64,000 nucleotides of DNA, from assembly GCA_040507985.1 (NCBI GenBank), contig JBEVNR010000002.1, positions 84,114 through 148,113 of the forward strand. The letters are read 5' to 3'. This document shows, piece after piece, positions 8,741 through 16,444 of this stretch (its first letter is position 1; the number at the start of each line of letters is the position of its first letter). Both the position numbers and the translations under genes were made by a program. The notes under the pieces are model-generated. The model saw only the letters and a program-made list of their open reading frames with translations. It did no database searches and was not told where the DNA came from. This DNA is from JBEVNR01 sp040507985. Lineage in GTDB: Bacteria > Pseudomonadota > Alphaproteobacteria > Rickettsiales > UBA6187.

Positions 8741-10633
8741 TCATGTCCTCCCGAACAATTTTTCTATGTCCTTTAGCTTAAGCTCGACGTAGGTGGGGCG
8801 GCCATGGTTGCACTGGCCGGAAAAGGGGGTGGCCTCCATTTCGCGTAACAGTGCGTCCATTTCTTCGGTGGAAAGACGTCGGCCCGACTTGATGGCACCC
8901 TTGCACGCCATGGTCGCCATCACTTCTTCCACCGTCTCTTTCATGGACAAGTCGCCCTCGAGGCCCCGTACGTCGTCAATTACGGCCCTTAACGCCCCGG
9001 CGGCATCCATATTTCCTAAGATGGCGGGAGTGGCGCGCACGATGACGGCATTTTCGCCGAACGGCGCCGCGTGGAAACCAAAACGCTTCAGCGCGTCATA
9101 GTGGCTTGGCTCTAGCGCGGCGGCGTCGGTCGCCTCTAGCTCTACGATCTCGGGAATCAATAATTGCTGCGTCCGTACGCCGCCGGCGTAATATTCGCGC
9201 TTCATTTTTTCGTACCGCAACCGTTCGTGAGCGGCATGTTGGTCGACGATGACGACGGCGTCGTCGGTTTGGGCCACGATGTAATTATCGTGCAATTGGC
9301 ATCGCGCCGCGCCAAGGCGTTCGTCGGCGCGGGCAATTCTTTCCGACGGAGGAGGCGCGGAATAGGCGTTGTGGCGAGAAGCGGAAGCGGCGACGGCGGC
9401 GTCACGCGGCGCCTCCGGTCGATGCGCGTCCCGCTGTGCGGTGATTTTCGCCGCAGAAGGAGAGGGAAGGGGGCGAAAGGTCGGACGAGACGGTTCGTTC
9501 AACGTCTGCGGCGCCGTCTTCGGCGGAAGGGAAAAAATCTGCGCCGAAGAGGAAGGAGAGGGAGCATAAGAGGGAACGCGGGCTTTTTCCAGCGTTTTTG
9601 CGGCAATTTCGGTCGAGCTTCGCTGCGCGCCGGTGCGCAATCCCTCGTGCAACGCCCGGACGATAACGCCGCGCACTTTACTTTCGTGGCGAAATCGCAC
9701 TTCCGTTTTGGCCGGATGCACGTTCACATCCACGTCTTCCGGCGGAACGCTCGCATATAGCGCAAGAATCGGGTAGCGCATGCGCGGCAGATAGTCTTGA
9801 TAAGCGGCGCGCACCGACGCCGTCAATATTTTGTCGCGCACCGGCCGGCCGTTGACGAATAAATACATGTGGTGGCTATTGCCGCGATGCAGGGTGGGAA
9901 GACCGGCGTAGCCGCGCGCGGAATATCCCGCATCGTCCGACGCCGCAACCGCGACGCCGTTTTCCGCAAAAGACGGCTCCATCGCGCTTGCCACGCGATG
10001 AAAGAGGCGCTCCTCCTCCGTGTCTCCCCGCGCGTCCAGGGCGTATATTGGTTTGTCGTTTTCTCCGACCAACGAGAAGGATATGCCGGGATTGGCCAGG
10101 GCTTGCCGCAATATATTTTCTTGGACGTGCGTAATTTCGGTGCGATCGTGCTTTAAAAATTTGAGGCGCGCGGGGGTGGCGAAGAATAAGTCGCGAATCT
10201 CGACGCAGGTTCCTCGTTCTCGTCTTGCCGCCGGTAATATTCCCGCGACGGCCCCTCCTTCGGCGCGAATTTCATGGGCGGCGTCGGCGTCTTTCGCGCG
10301 CGAGACGACGGACATGCGGCTAATGGAGGCCACCGACGCCAGGGCTTCGCCGCGAAATCCCAGAAAACGGACGTTCCATAAATCGTCGTCGTCGAGTTTT
10401 GACGTGGCGTGGCGTAACAGGCATAGCGCCAGTTCGGCCTTGTTCATGCCCTTGCCGTTATCGTCGATGCGAATGAGGTTGCGTCCGGCCCCGCGTATCG
10501 TCACGCGTATGTCGGTCGCACCGGCGTCGATCGCGTTTTCCACCAACTCCTTGACGGCGGAGGCCGGACGTTCGATCACTTCGCCGGCGGCGATGCGGTT
10601 AATGACGTGGTCGGGAAGGACGCGAAGGGGCAT
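8741..10633 (-). CDS. mutL: DNA mismatch repair protein MutL (endonuclease type)
   Basis: MutL links mismatch recognition by MutS to strand incision. The 630-residue protein has an N-terminal GHKL ATPase (ELVENAIDAGAT, DDNGKGM, GFRGEALASVASIS), a proline/serine-rich linker near residues 350-440 and a C-terminal dimerisation domain. The latent endonuclease motif DQHA-X2-E-X4-E is present starting at D464 (DQHAAHERLRYE), with ACKGAIKSGRRL and CNHGRPT near the end. It therefore belongs to the nicking MutL class of bacteria without MutH. A palindromic repeat fills the gap behind its start. Confidence 0.97.
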   Translation of the reverse strand: MPLRVLPDHVINRIAAGEVIERPASAVKELVENAIDAGATDIRVTIRGAGRNLIRIDDNGKGMNKAELALCLLRHATSKLDDDDLWNVRFLGFRGEALASVASISRMSVVSRAKDADAAHEIRAEGGAVAGILPAARRERGTCVEIRDLFFATPARLKFLKHDRTEITHVQENILRQALANPGISFSLVGENDKPIYALDARGDTEEERLFHRVASAMEPSFAENGVAVAASDDAGYSARGYAGLPTLHRGNSHHMYLFVNGRPVRDKILTASVRAAYQDYLPRMRYPILALYASVPPEDVDVNVHPAKTEVRFRHESKVRGVIVRALHEGLRTGAQRSSTEIAAKTLEKARVPSYAPSPSSSAQIFSLPPKTAPQTLNEPSRPTFRPLPSPSAAKITAQRDAHRPEAPRDAAVAASASRHNAYSAPPPSERIARADERLGAARCQLHDNYIVAQTDDAVVIVDQHAAHERLRYEKMKREYYAGGVRTQQLLIPEIVELEATDAAALEPSHYDALKRFGFHAAPFGENAVIVRATPAILGNMDAAGALRAVIDDVRGLEGDLSMKETVEEVMATMACKGAIKSGRRLSTEEMDALLREMEATPFSGQCNHGRPTYVELKLKDIEKLFGRT

Positions 10634-10654
10634 AAGATGATTCCGCGAAACATT

Positions 10655-10802
10655 ATTAGGACTTACGCAGCACGCATCTTTTTGGCGCTTTTTGCGGTAA
10701 AAACGGTCTAAAAATGCTCACGTACGTTAAGTACGCTGCGCTTTTTATCCGTTTTTGACCTAATAAATCGCTCAAAAATCTACGCACTGCGTAAGTCCTA
10801 AT
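10655..10802. repeat. palindromic MITE-like element, family 1, full copy
   Basis: A 148-base element with perfect 16-base terminal inverted repeats: ATTAGGACTTACGCAG at 10655-10670 and its complement at 10787-10802. The two halves remain imperfectly complementary up to a central CGTAC-GTTAA-GTACG hairpin, so the element could fold as one long stem. It carries no gene. The first 80 bases recur at 63921-64000. It lies between the mutL start and the Mth938-type gene, whose TAA stop begins on the element's last base. Confidence 0.9.
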
Positions 10803-11191
10803 TAAGACGCGTCGCCGGGCGAGACGATGAGGAGCGCGGCGACGTTTCGTTCTTCGCTGAGCAGCACGTTATAGGTGCGGCAGGCGGCGCCCAGATCCAT
10901 TGTCTCCGGCGTCATTCCTGCCGCCGCAAATGCATTTTTTGCCTCGGCGGAAAGCGGCGCATAGCGTTTGCCCGCGCCAAGCAGTAGCACGTCGGCTTTT
11001 TTGACGCTATTCGGCAAGCTTTGTACCGACTCCGGCGTAATGGCGCCTAAGGAGAGCGGCTCCCATAGATATACTGCGTCGGGCGTGACGGCGATACTCC
11101 GCGAATAGGCGTCGTCGTTGACGCGAAATATTTGCGCACCGTAAGAGCGAATGCGTTTTTTTTCTTTTGGCGTAAGTGGGGTAATGTCCAT
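10802..11191 (-). CDS. Mth938/DUF498-family protein
   Basis: A 129-residue protein of the Mth938 (DUF498) family, whose eukaryotic member NDUFAF3 helps assemble respiratory complex I; the bacterial role is unclear. The family pattern is visible: a start like MDITPLTPKEKKRIRSYG, a middle strand with LLLGAGKRYAPLS, and the closing pattern MDLGAACRTYNVLLSEERNV followed by AALLI. The frame stays open to an ATG at 11284, but the start at 11191 fits the family N-terminus better. The stop codon straddles the end of the neighbouring repeat element. Confidence 0.85.
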   Translation of the reverse strand: MDITPLTPKEKKRIRSYGAQIFRVNDDAYSRSIAVTPDAVYLWEPLSLGAITPESVQSLPNSVKKADVLLLGAGKRYAPLSAEAKNAFAAAGMTPETMDLGAACRTYNVLLSEERNVAALLIVSPGDAS

Positions 11192-11364
11192 AGGGTGGAA
11201 TATAACGTCGCCGACGTGCAAAAGCAAGGGTGGGGAATTATAGTCAATCCAATTTAGAATGACGCCTATATAGAATTTTGGCATGTTTTTTTCTTTTTGG
11301 ATAAGTGCGTCACGTAAGCCTTAATCTCGCCTTGATTTTCACGGAAGAACGCAATAGCATGCCT

Positions 11365-11455
11365 ATCAAGCCGCCTCGGACGTTTTCCCGTCGAACCCGG
11401 TCAGATCGGAGACGAAGCAGCCGTAAGGCGAAGGAGACGGGTCGGGGCGGCCCAA
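11365..11455 (+). ncRNA. ffs: signal recognition particle RNA (4.5S type)
   Basis: The conserved SRP domain IV is clear: GGTCAG at 11399-11404, an apical stem TCG-GAGA-CGA and AGCAGCC at 11416-11422. The outer stem pairs GCCGCC (11370-11375) with GGCGGC (11446-11451), giving a small hairpin RNA of roughly 85-95 bases. The tetraloop is GAGA instead of the usual GGAA, but it is still a GNRA loop. SRP RNA binds Ffh and targets membrane proteins. The position directly before dnaX is common in bacteria and supports the call. Confidence 0.88.
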
Positions 11456-11475
11456 CCAATTAACGTACGCTCGCC

Positions 11476-12684
11476 ATGTCTTCCGCTTCGCCCTCTTACG
11501 TCGTGTTAGCGACCAAATATCGTCCCGGGCGCTTTGAGGATTTGCGCGGACAAGACGTGTTGGTGCGCACCTTGCAAAATGCGATACGGCTTGACCGCAT
11601 CGCTAACGCCTTTATCATGACGGGCATACGCGGCGTGGGAAAGACCACCACCGCCCGCATCATCGCCAAGTCGCTAAATTGCGTCGGCGGGGAACATTCG
11701 GATAAACCGGCCGTTTCACCGTGCGGCGCGTGCGAGCAATGCGTCGCGGTGCGCGACGGGCGCCACCCCGACGTGCTCGAAATGGACGCCGCCAGCCATA
11801 CGGGCGTGGACGACGTGCGCGAAATTATCGACATGGCCCGTTATGCTCCATCGATGGGGCGCTATAAAATATTTATCGTCGATGAAGTGCACATGCTTTC
11901 ACGCAGCGCCTTCAACGCGCTGCTAAAAACGCTGGAGGAACCGCCGGCGCGCGTGAAGTTTATTTTCGCCACGACGGAAATTCGCAAGGTGCCGGCCACG
12001 ATTCTTTCCCGCTGCCAGCGTTTTGACTTAAAGCGCGTCGAGACGGAATCGCTCGCCCGTCATTTAGCGGCGGTCTGCGAGACGGAAGAAAGGCGCATTG
12101 AGCCTTCCGCCCTGGCGCTCATCGCCCGCGCGGCGGAGGGATCGGTGCGCGATTCCTTGTCGCTGCTCGATCAAATTCTCGCCATGCAGGAAGGCGTTCC
12201 CACGGCGGAAGACGTACGCCGCATGTTGGGCATGGCCGAAAGCGGACGCGTCGTCGCCCTGTTCTCCGCATTATGCGAAGGCGACGTCAGAACGACACTC
12301 GCTCTCGTGCGCCGGGCCGTGTCGGACGGGCAAGATCCAATGCAAATCGTGAAAGAAGCGCAGCAAGCCTGCCATCACGCCGGATTGTTCACCGTGGCCG
12401 GAAAAGACGCCGAGACGGACACGTTTTACGACGAGGTCTCGCGCGGCGCGTTGGAAGAGGCGTCGAAAAAATGCGGCGCCGCCTTCCTTATGCGCATGTG
12501 GAGCCTGCTTATTAAATGCGCGGAAGAATTTTCTTATAGCTACAACGCCCAGGCGACGCTGGAAATGGGGATGGTGCGTTTATGTTATGCCTCGTCGCTG
12601 CCTACGCCCGAGGCCGCCTTGCGCGCGCTGGCGAAACACGAGCGCGCCTTGCCCCCTGCCGCGCCGGATAAAAAAAAAACCTGA
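11476..12684 (+). CDS. dnaX: DNA polymerase III subunit gamma (zero-frame product of dnaX)
   Basis: Clamp-loader ATPase of DNA polymerase III. The 402 residues contain the P-loop GIRGVGKTTTARIIAKSL, the zinc-binding CGACEQC with a further upstream cysteine, Walker B IVDEVHML, sensor 1 FATTEIRKVPATILSRCQRF and the clamp-loader domains II and III. The zero frame ends in PDKKKT and TGA at 12682-12684, immediately after a run of ten A. The -1 frame continues with a tau-type C-terminus to 13130. The gene therefore appears to encode a short gamma and a longer tau of about 551 residues. Confidence 0.95.
   Translation: MSSASPSYVVLATKYRPGRFEDLRGQDVLVRTLQNAIRLDRIANAFIMTGIRGVGKTTTARIIAKSLNCVGGEHSDKPAVSPCGACEQCVAVRDGRHPDVLEMDAASHTGVDDVREIIDMARYAPSMGRYKIFIVDEVHMLSRSAFNALLKTLEEPPARVKFIFATTEIRKVPATILSRCQRFDLKRVETESLARHLAAVCETEERRIEPSALALIARAAEGSVRDSLSLLDQILAMQEGVPTAEDVRRMLGMAESGRVVALFSALCEGDVRTTLALVRRAVSDGQDPMQIVKEAQQACHHAGLFTVAGKDAETDTFYDEVSRGALEEASKKCGAAFLMRMWSLLIKCAEEFSYSYNAQATLEMGMVRLCYASSLPTPEAALRALAKHERALPPAAPDKKKT
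12670..12679 (+). promoter_or_regulatory. A10 slippage site in dnaX
   Basis: Ten consecutive A follow GAT at 12667-12669. The zero frame reads GAT AAA AAA AAA ACC TGA. A -1 slip on A-AAA-AAA continues as AAC CTG ATT GTC and stays open to 13130. I see no convincing downstream hairpin, so polymerase slippage in the homopolymer is as likely as ribosomal frameshifting. Confidence 0.75.
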
Positions 12685-13130
12685 TTGTCCCTAAGGAAAA
12701 TTCCCTAAACGGCATGGATAAAGCTCTTGCCGCCTTAGAGGAGGAAGGCGACGTCACGGATTATGCGTCCTTTCTGGAATATTTGCTGAAAAACAAGGAG
12801 CTCACGCTATACCGACTGCTGAGCGCCCACGCAGAATGCGCGGAGTGGAGCGCCGAGAAAATCGTCCTTCGCGGCGATTCCGACATATTGGCGCCGCGTC
12901 TTGGTGAGTTAAGGAGCCATTTATCCCATGCCGGCCTGTCCTCGCTTCCGGAAATTGCCATTGAAAGTGTCGTAAAGCCGCCTTCATACGCCGCGATGTC
13001 GACGTCTAAAGCGCAGCATTCGCCCAAAGGGAAAAAAACGGAGGCGCCTACGCACCCGGACGTCGCCTACGTGAAAAAATTCTTTCCTGAGGCGATATTA
13101 ATCGCTTTAGACGAGGGCGAAACGGCATAA
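12678..13130 (+). CDS. dnaX: tau-specific C-terminal part of dnaX (-1 frame)
   Basis: Starting at the slip codon AAC, the -1 frame encodes about 150 residues without a stop: NLIVPKENSLNGMDKALAAL and onward. It matches the C-terminal region of tau: a helix with NKELTLYRLLSAHAECAEWS, a strand pair (KIVLRGDSDILAPRLGELRS) and the closing HPDVAYVKKFFPEAILIALD, which resembles the alphaproteobacterial tau ending. This part binds the polymerase alpha subunit and helicase. An internal ATG at 12714 lacks a ribosome-binding site, so a separate gene is less likely. Confidence 0.85.
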   Translation, partial: NLIVPKENSLNGMDKALAALEEEGDVTDYASFLEYLLKNKELTLYRLLSAHAECAEWSAEKIVLRGDSDILAPRLGELRSHLSHAGLSSLPEIAIESVVKPPSYAAMSTSKAQHSPKGKKTEAPTHPDVAYVKKFFPEAILIALDEGETA

Positions 13131-13167
13131 CGCGCTATCGTCTAAATAGAGAGGACGGCATCAGTGT

Positions 13168-14256
13168 TTAATCAAATCGTATCTGCATACATAACCTAAG
13201 ATATTGCGTGCCGTCATCACCCGTAAATAAGGTTCCGAAGTCATGCCTACCCGTACTCGGTGTATCGAAGCACGTGCGGGAAAACAAATAATCTTCAAAG
13301 GCATTCCAATTATAGATATGGTAACAAACGATGTTGCCGCTCTCGTTAACGATCACATAACCGCCGTTAGCGTCGTAAATGCCGCACCATATTTTTCTTG
13401 CCGTCATTCCCAACGCAACGGATAATAAAAAACGCTTTATTTTACTTTCATAGAAGGGCTGCCCACAGGATAGATCGTAACCGCAAGGATTCTTATTAAC
13501 CGTTAGCCCGGTAAGCTCCGTTATTTTTGTGCCGAGACCCGAGTAATAACCCGCCATAAGATCGGCAAGAATAAGATCTAGTTGCGAATCGCAGAATGCG
13601 ATATTTCTGCGAAATTGATCGTCTTCCACTTTTACATAATGAAGAGTGCAACCGTGCGCCGCTAATTCCGCCAATAACGATTTCGTCTTTTTTCCTTGAA
13701 AAACTTCGTCGGAAAGTTTTTCCGCGCTTTCCGCTTCGTATAAAAAACACGTACTATGCTTAGCGGCGTTAAATAACGTCGATTTTCCGCCAAGTCGCGA
13801 TTTAATGCTAAATCCTAATTCTTGCCGGCGTTGCGTAACGGGATCGTGAACCGCAACCTTAACGTCTTGCTTATTTTGCGAACCGGATTTTAATAGCGGG
13901 TTGCCTATCTTTTCCACGAAATGGGCAATTTCAGGAATTTCGAAGCTTGCCTCGCCTTTGCTCGCCCGCACTTTTTCAAAAAGCAGATCGGCCGCGGCCA
14001 CATATTCCGCCGCATTGACTTCCGAAACGATTCGGGCCGTAGTTACTGCCTTAATAACGACGGTATCGCCTTCGTTGCAACGTCTGTATTCCGCATCTAT
14101 TCGTTCTTGCCCTACGGTTCTTCTAACCGCATATACGGGATAAAAGAAATCTTCGCGGGGATTTAAATGGGCGTCGGCCGCATGAAGCTTGCCCGTTCCT
14201 AAAAGCCTAAGGAAAACGTATAATTCGCTCCACTCGCCTTTATTCATTCCGGTCAT
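13168..14256 (-). CDS. type II restriction endonuclease, HpaII family
   Basis: A 362-residue protein of the HpaII restriction endonuclease family. The family start is clear (NKGEWSELYVFLRLLGTGKL, then HAADAHLNP), followed by the conserved core ELGFSIKSRLGGKSTLFNAA and a C-terminal GYYSGLGTKITELTGLTVNKN region. HpaII enzymes cut CCGG; the same target here is inferred from the family. The start overlaps the methyltransferase stop by 4 bases, so the two are translated together with the protective enzyme first. The pair lies between dnaX and a GH16 gene, where ybaB-recR would often be found. Confidence 0.93.
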   Translation of the reverse strand: MTGMNKGEWSELYVFLRLLGTGKLHAADAHLNPREDFFYPVYAVRRTVGQERIDAEYRRCNEGDTVVIKAVTTARIVSEVNAAEYVAAADLLFEKVRASKGEASFEIPEIAHFVEKIGNPLLKSGSQNKQDVKVAVHDPVTQRRQELGFSIKSRLGGKSTLFNAAKHSTCFLYEAESAEKLSDEVFQGKKTKSLLAELAAHGCTLHYVKVEDDQFRRNIAFCDSQLDLILADLMAGYYSGLGTKITELTGLTVNKNPCGYDLSCGQPFYESKIKRFLLSVALGMTARKIWCGIYDANGGYVIVNESGNIVCYHIYNWNAFEDYLFSRTCFDTPSTGRHDFGTLFTGDDGTQYLRLCMQIRFD

Positions 14257-15212
14257 TCGTAACAGGCGGCTTGCGCCGCGTTTTGCGCTTTATCGGTCCA
14301 AACGGGCTTAGCCGCTTGCCGCCTTAACGTTTGCAAGCGTTCGATAATCGTTTCGCCAACGGCTTGTACCGCGTGTACGGCGACGCTATTGCCTAGTTGT
14401 TTCATAGCTTGCGTTTTCGACACCGGAAACACGAAATCGTCGGGAAAACCCATCATGCGCCGGCCTTCCTTCGGCCCCATGCGTCGTTCTTGGCCGCCCA
14501 CTATGTAGCAATCCCAATTTCTACGATCGCCCACGCCCGAACTGCGTCCGCCGACGCGCAGCGTATAGCCGATCTCCTTTTCGCACACATCGCCCCATAC
14601 TTGATTCATCGTAATATTAAGGGGTAGCTTACGCGGAAACTTAAACTCGGCGCCATAATTGTCTTCCTTACGGAATCCCACGATAAACAAGCGCGGCCGA
14701 TGTTGCGGCAATCCATAGTCCGACGCTTTTACGACTTGCCAATATATATTATATCCCAGTCGCTCGCTAAGAATGGCACGTATGGTCTCGAATGTTTTGC
14801 CGCCGTCGTGATTCAGTAGATGGCGGACGTTCTCCAAAAATATTACCGACGGGCGTTTGGCCTCGATAATTTCGGCTATAATAAAAAACATATTACCGCG
14901 CTTGTCCTTCTCCTCTGCGAATCCTCTTTTGAATCCGGCTTGGCTAAAAGGCTGGCAAGGAAAGCCGGCGCACAATATGTCGAAATTGGGAATTTCCTCG
15001 GAAGGAAACGTAATGGCGGTTATGTCGGGGTTGAATAAGCCATTTTCAAAAAGTTGCGGCGAAAGCCTGCGAAAATTCTCTTCGTAGGTTAGGCGGGCGA
15101 ACGGATCAATTTCCGACGCAAAGACGCATTTGGCACCCAAATTATGCCAAGCCAAATGAAAACCGCCGATGCCTGCAAAAAGGTCTATAAATGTCAGTGC
15201 ATTACTTTTCAT
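14253..15212 (-). CDS. DNA (cytosine-5)-methyltransferase, partner of the HpaII-type endonuclease
   Basis: A 319-residue C5-methyltransferase that would protect the host from the adjacent endonuclease. Motif I (FIDLFAGIGGFHLAWHNLG), motif IV with catalytic C86 (GFPCQPFSQAG), motif VI with E127 (IFLENVRHL), motif VIII (QHRPRLFIVGF), the short target-recognition region (GYTLRVGGRSSG, DRRNWDCYIVGG) and motifs IX-X (KQLGNSVAVHAVQAVG) occur in order. All catalytic residues are intact. The CCGG target is inferred from the partner enzyme. A TTGCCA-N16-TATAAA promoter precedes the pair. Confidence 0.96.
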   Translation of the reverse strand: MKSNALTFIDLFAGIGGFHLAWHNLGAKCVFASEIDPFARLTYEENFRRLSPQLFENGLFNPDITAITFPSEEIPNFDILCAGFPCQPFSQAGFKRGFAEEKDKRGNMFFIIAEIIEAKRPSVIFLENVRHLLNHDGGKTFETIRAILSERLGYNIYWQVVKASDYGLPQHRPRLFIVGFRKEDNYGAEFKFPRKLPLNITMNQVWGDVCEKEIGYTLRVGGRSSGVGDRRNWDCYIVGGQERRMGPKEGRRMMGFPDDFVFPVSKTQAMKQLGNSVAVHAVQAVGETIIERLQTLRRQAAKPVWTDKAQNAAQAACYE

Positions 15213-15248
15213 GCCGTCTAAAGTCCGTACTAAAATAGCTCCCGTCCT

Positions 15249-15276
15249 TTTATATTATAATTCCTAACATTGGCAA
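15249..15276 (-). promoter_or_regulatory. promoter of the restriction-modification pair
   Basis: Read on the minus strand, TTGCCA (15271-15276) and TATAAA (15249-15254) are 16 bases apart, and the methyltransferase ATG follows after about 36 bases. Confidence 0.45.
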
Positions 15277-15353
15277 TTCTTATATGCGAAGGCCCTATTC
15301 ATGTTTTTGCCCTGTGCTCGTTAGCATGCGTCATTATAAAGGGGTTGACTGTA

Positions 15354-16205
15354 CTATAATTTGCAGCGACATTGCTTCGCGCCGGTCGTGGTCGGCGCGT
15401 CTTCCGAAAGATCGGTCCCCGCGCAGCTTCCTTCCTTAAATTCTACCCAGTCATAATGCGCGCTGATTGGGCCGGTATAGGAAAAAGGCCCGAAAAACTG
15501 TTCGGCCTTCTTTCCCGTCCATAGATTTGCCATCAATTGACTGGGGGCGGAGGGAAGGGGGCCGCCCTTTAGGGTGGACCGGCGTATTTCCTTTCCGTCG
15601 ACGAACCATGCGAGGGAATCTTTGTTCCATTCGATTTGATAGACGTGAAAATCTGCTGAGGCGTCGAATCCAAGGGGTGTTTGCTCCATGTTGTTGCCGT
15701 CGGAGTCGGTGTTGTTTTGGCCTTTTACGTAATATCCGGTTTGAATCATTTTCGTATCTTTGCCGAGAAATTCGATATCGATTTGATCGGCGCTGCCCGC
15801 GTCGAAAAGAAAGAACGACGAAACGATTCCCGACCCTTTCGCCGCCTTCATGCGGCCGGAATAGCATCCATACGAGGTAAATTGCAGCGATTCGTATTCG
15901 CCGGAGGCGAAGCGTTGATTTTGGCATGCCGATTTATTCGTCGCGCAATCGTCCAGGGTAAGCGTCATCACGCCGTCTTTGATCGCCATGCGGTCGCGCC
16001 TGAAAATAACGTCGAACATCTCGTCGGTAGGATGGTAGGCGTCGGGCGATCCTCCATAGGGAGTGGTCGGAACGACGCACCAATATTTACACATCTTTTC
16101 GCCGGAGGGCGCGTTGTCGAAACCGTCGCGATAGCCGGCGGCAAGGGCGGAGCCGTTCATAAAAACGGCGAAGGCGAGACAAAAAAGAACGGCGCGAATT
16201 AGCAT
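15354..16205 (-). CDS. secreted GH16-family glucanase-like protein with altered nucleophile
   Basis: A 283-residue protein with a signal peptide (MLIRAVLFCLAFAVFMNGSA, cut near LAAG) and a GH16 beta-jellyroll fold. GH16 enzymes cleave or transfer beta-1,3 and beta-1,3-1,4 glucans. The catalytic strand normally reads E-I-D-I-E-F; here it reads Q141-I-D-I-E145-F-L-G-K-D. The acid/base E145 and helper D143 remain, but the nucleophile is glutamine (codon CAA). Substrate-cleft patterns such as SSFFLFDAG, FHVYQIEWNKDSLAWFVDGK and MANLWTGK are intact. It may bind glucan without cutting it, or the change may be recent. Several cysteines suggest disulfides in the periplasm or outside. Confidence 0.85.
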   Translation of the reverse strand: MLIRAVLFCLAFAVFMNGSALAAGYRDGFDNAPSGEKMCKYWCVVPTTPYGGSPDAYHPTDEMFDVIFRRDRMAIKDGVMTLTLDDCATNKSACQNQRFASGEYESLQFTSYGCYSGRMKAAKGSGIVSSFFLFDAGSADQIDIEFLGKDTKMIQTGYYVKGQNNTDSDGNNMEQTPLGFDASADFHVYQIEWNKDSLAWFVDGKEIRRSTLKGGPLPSAPSQLMANLWTGKKAEQFFGPFSYTGPISAHYDWVEFKEGSCAGTDLSEDAPTTTGAKQCRCKL

Positions 16206-16444
16206 GTAACACCGGATACGTAAATAAAATTTCTAGCGCATAATTTTATGTTACCGGAATTATATCGCGATTTTTTTGCGTATCGTCGTTTTTTTATCTG
16301 TTTTCCTTTCGGTGCAAAAGCCAATATCTCTATACAATTCGCTAAAATTCACGTATAATTAATAAATGCTTTCGCCCATGCGAAGCATGCCGGGCGCCGG
16401 ACCCATTCCGCGCCAACCGAACGTGGGTAACGGATAAGATTATT

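Noticed and set aside
12714..13130. A separate small gene after dnaX
   Set aside because: No ribosome-binding site at 12714, and the translation is a tau C-terminus in the -1 frame that continues unbroken from the A10 run.
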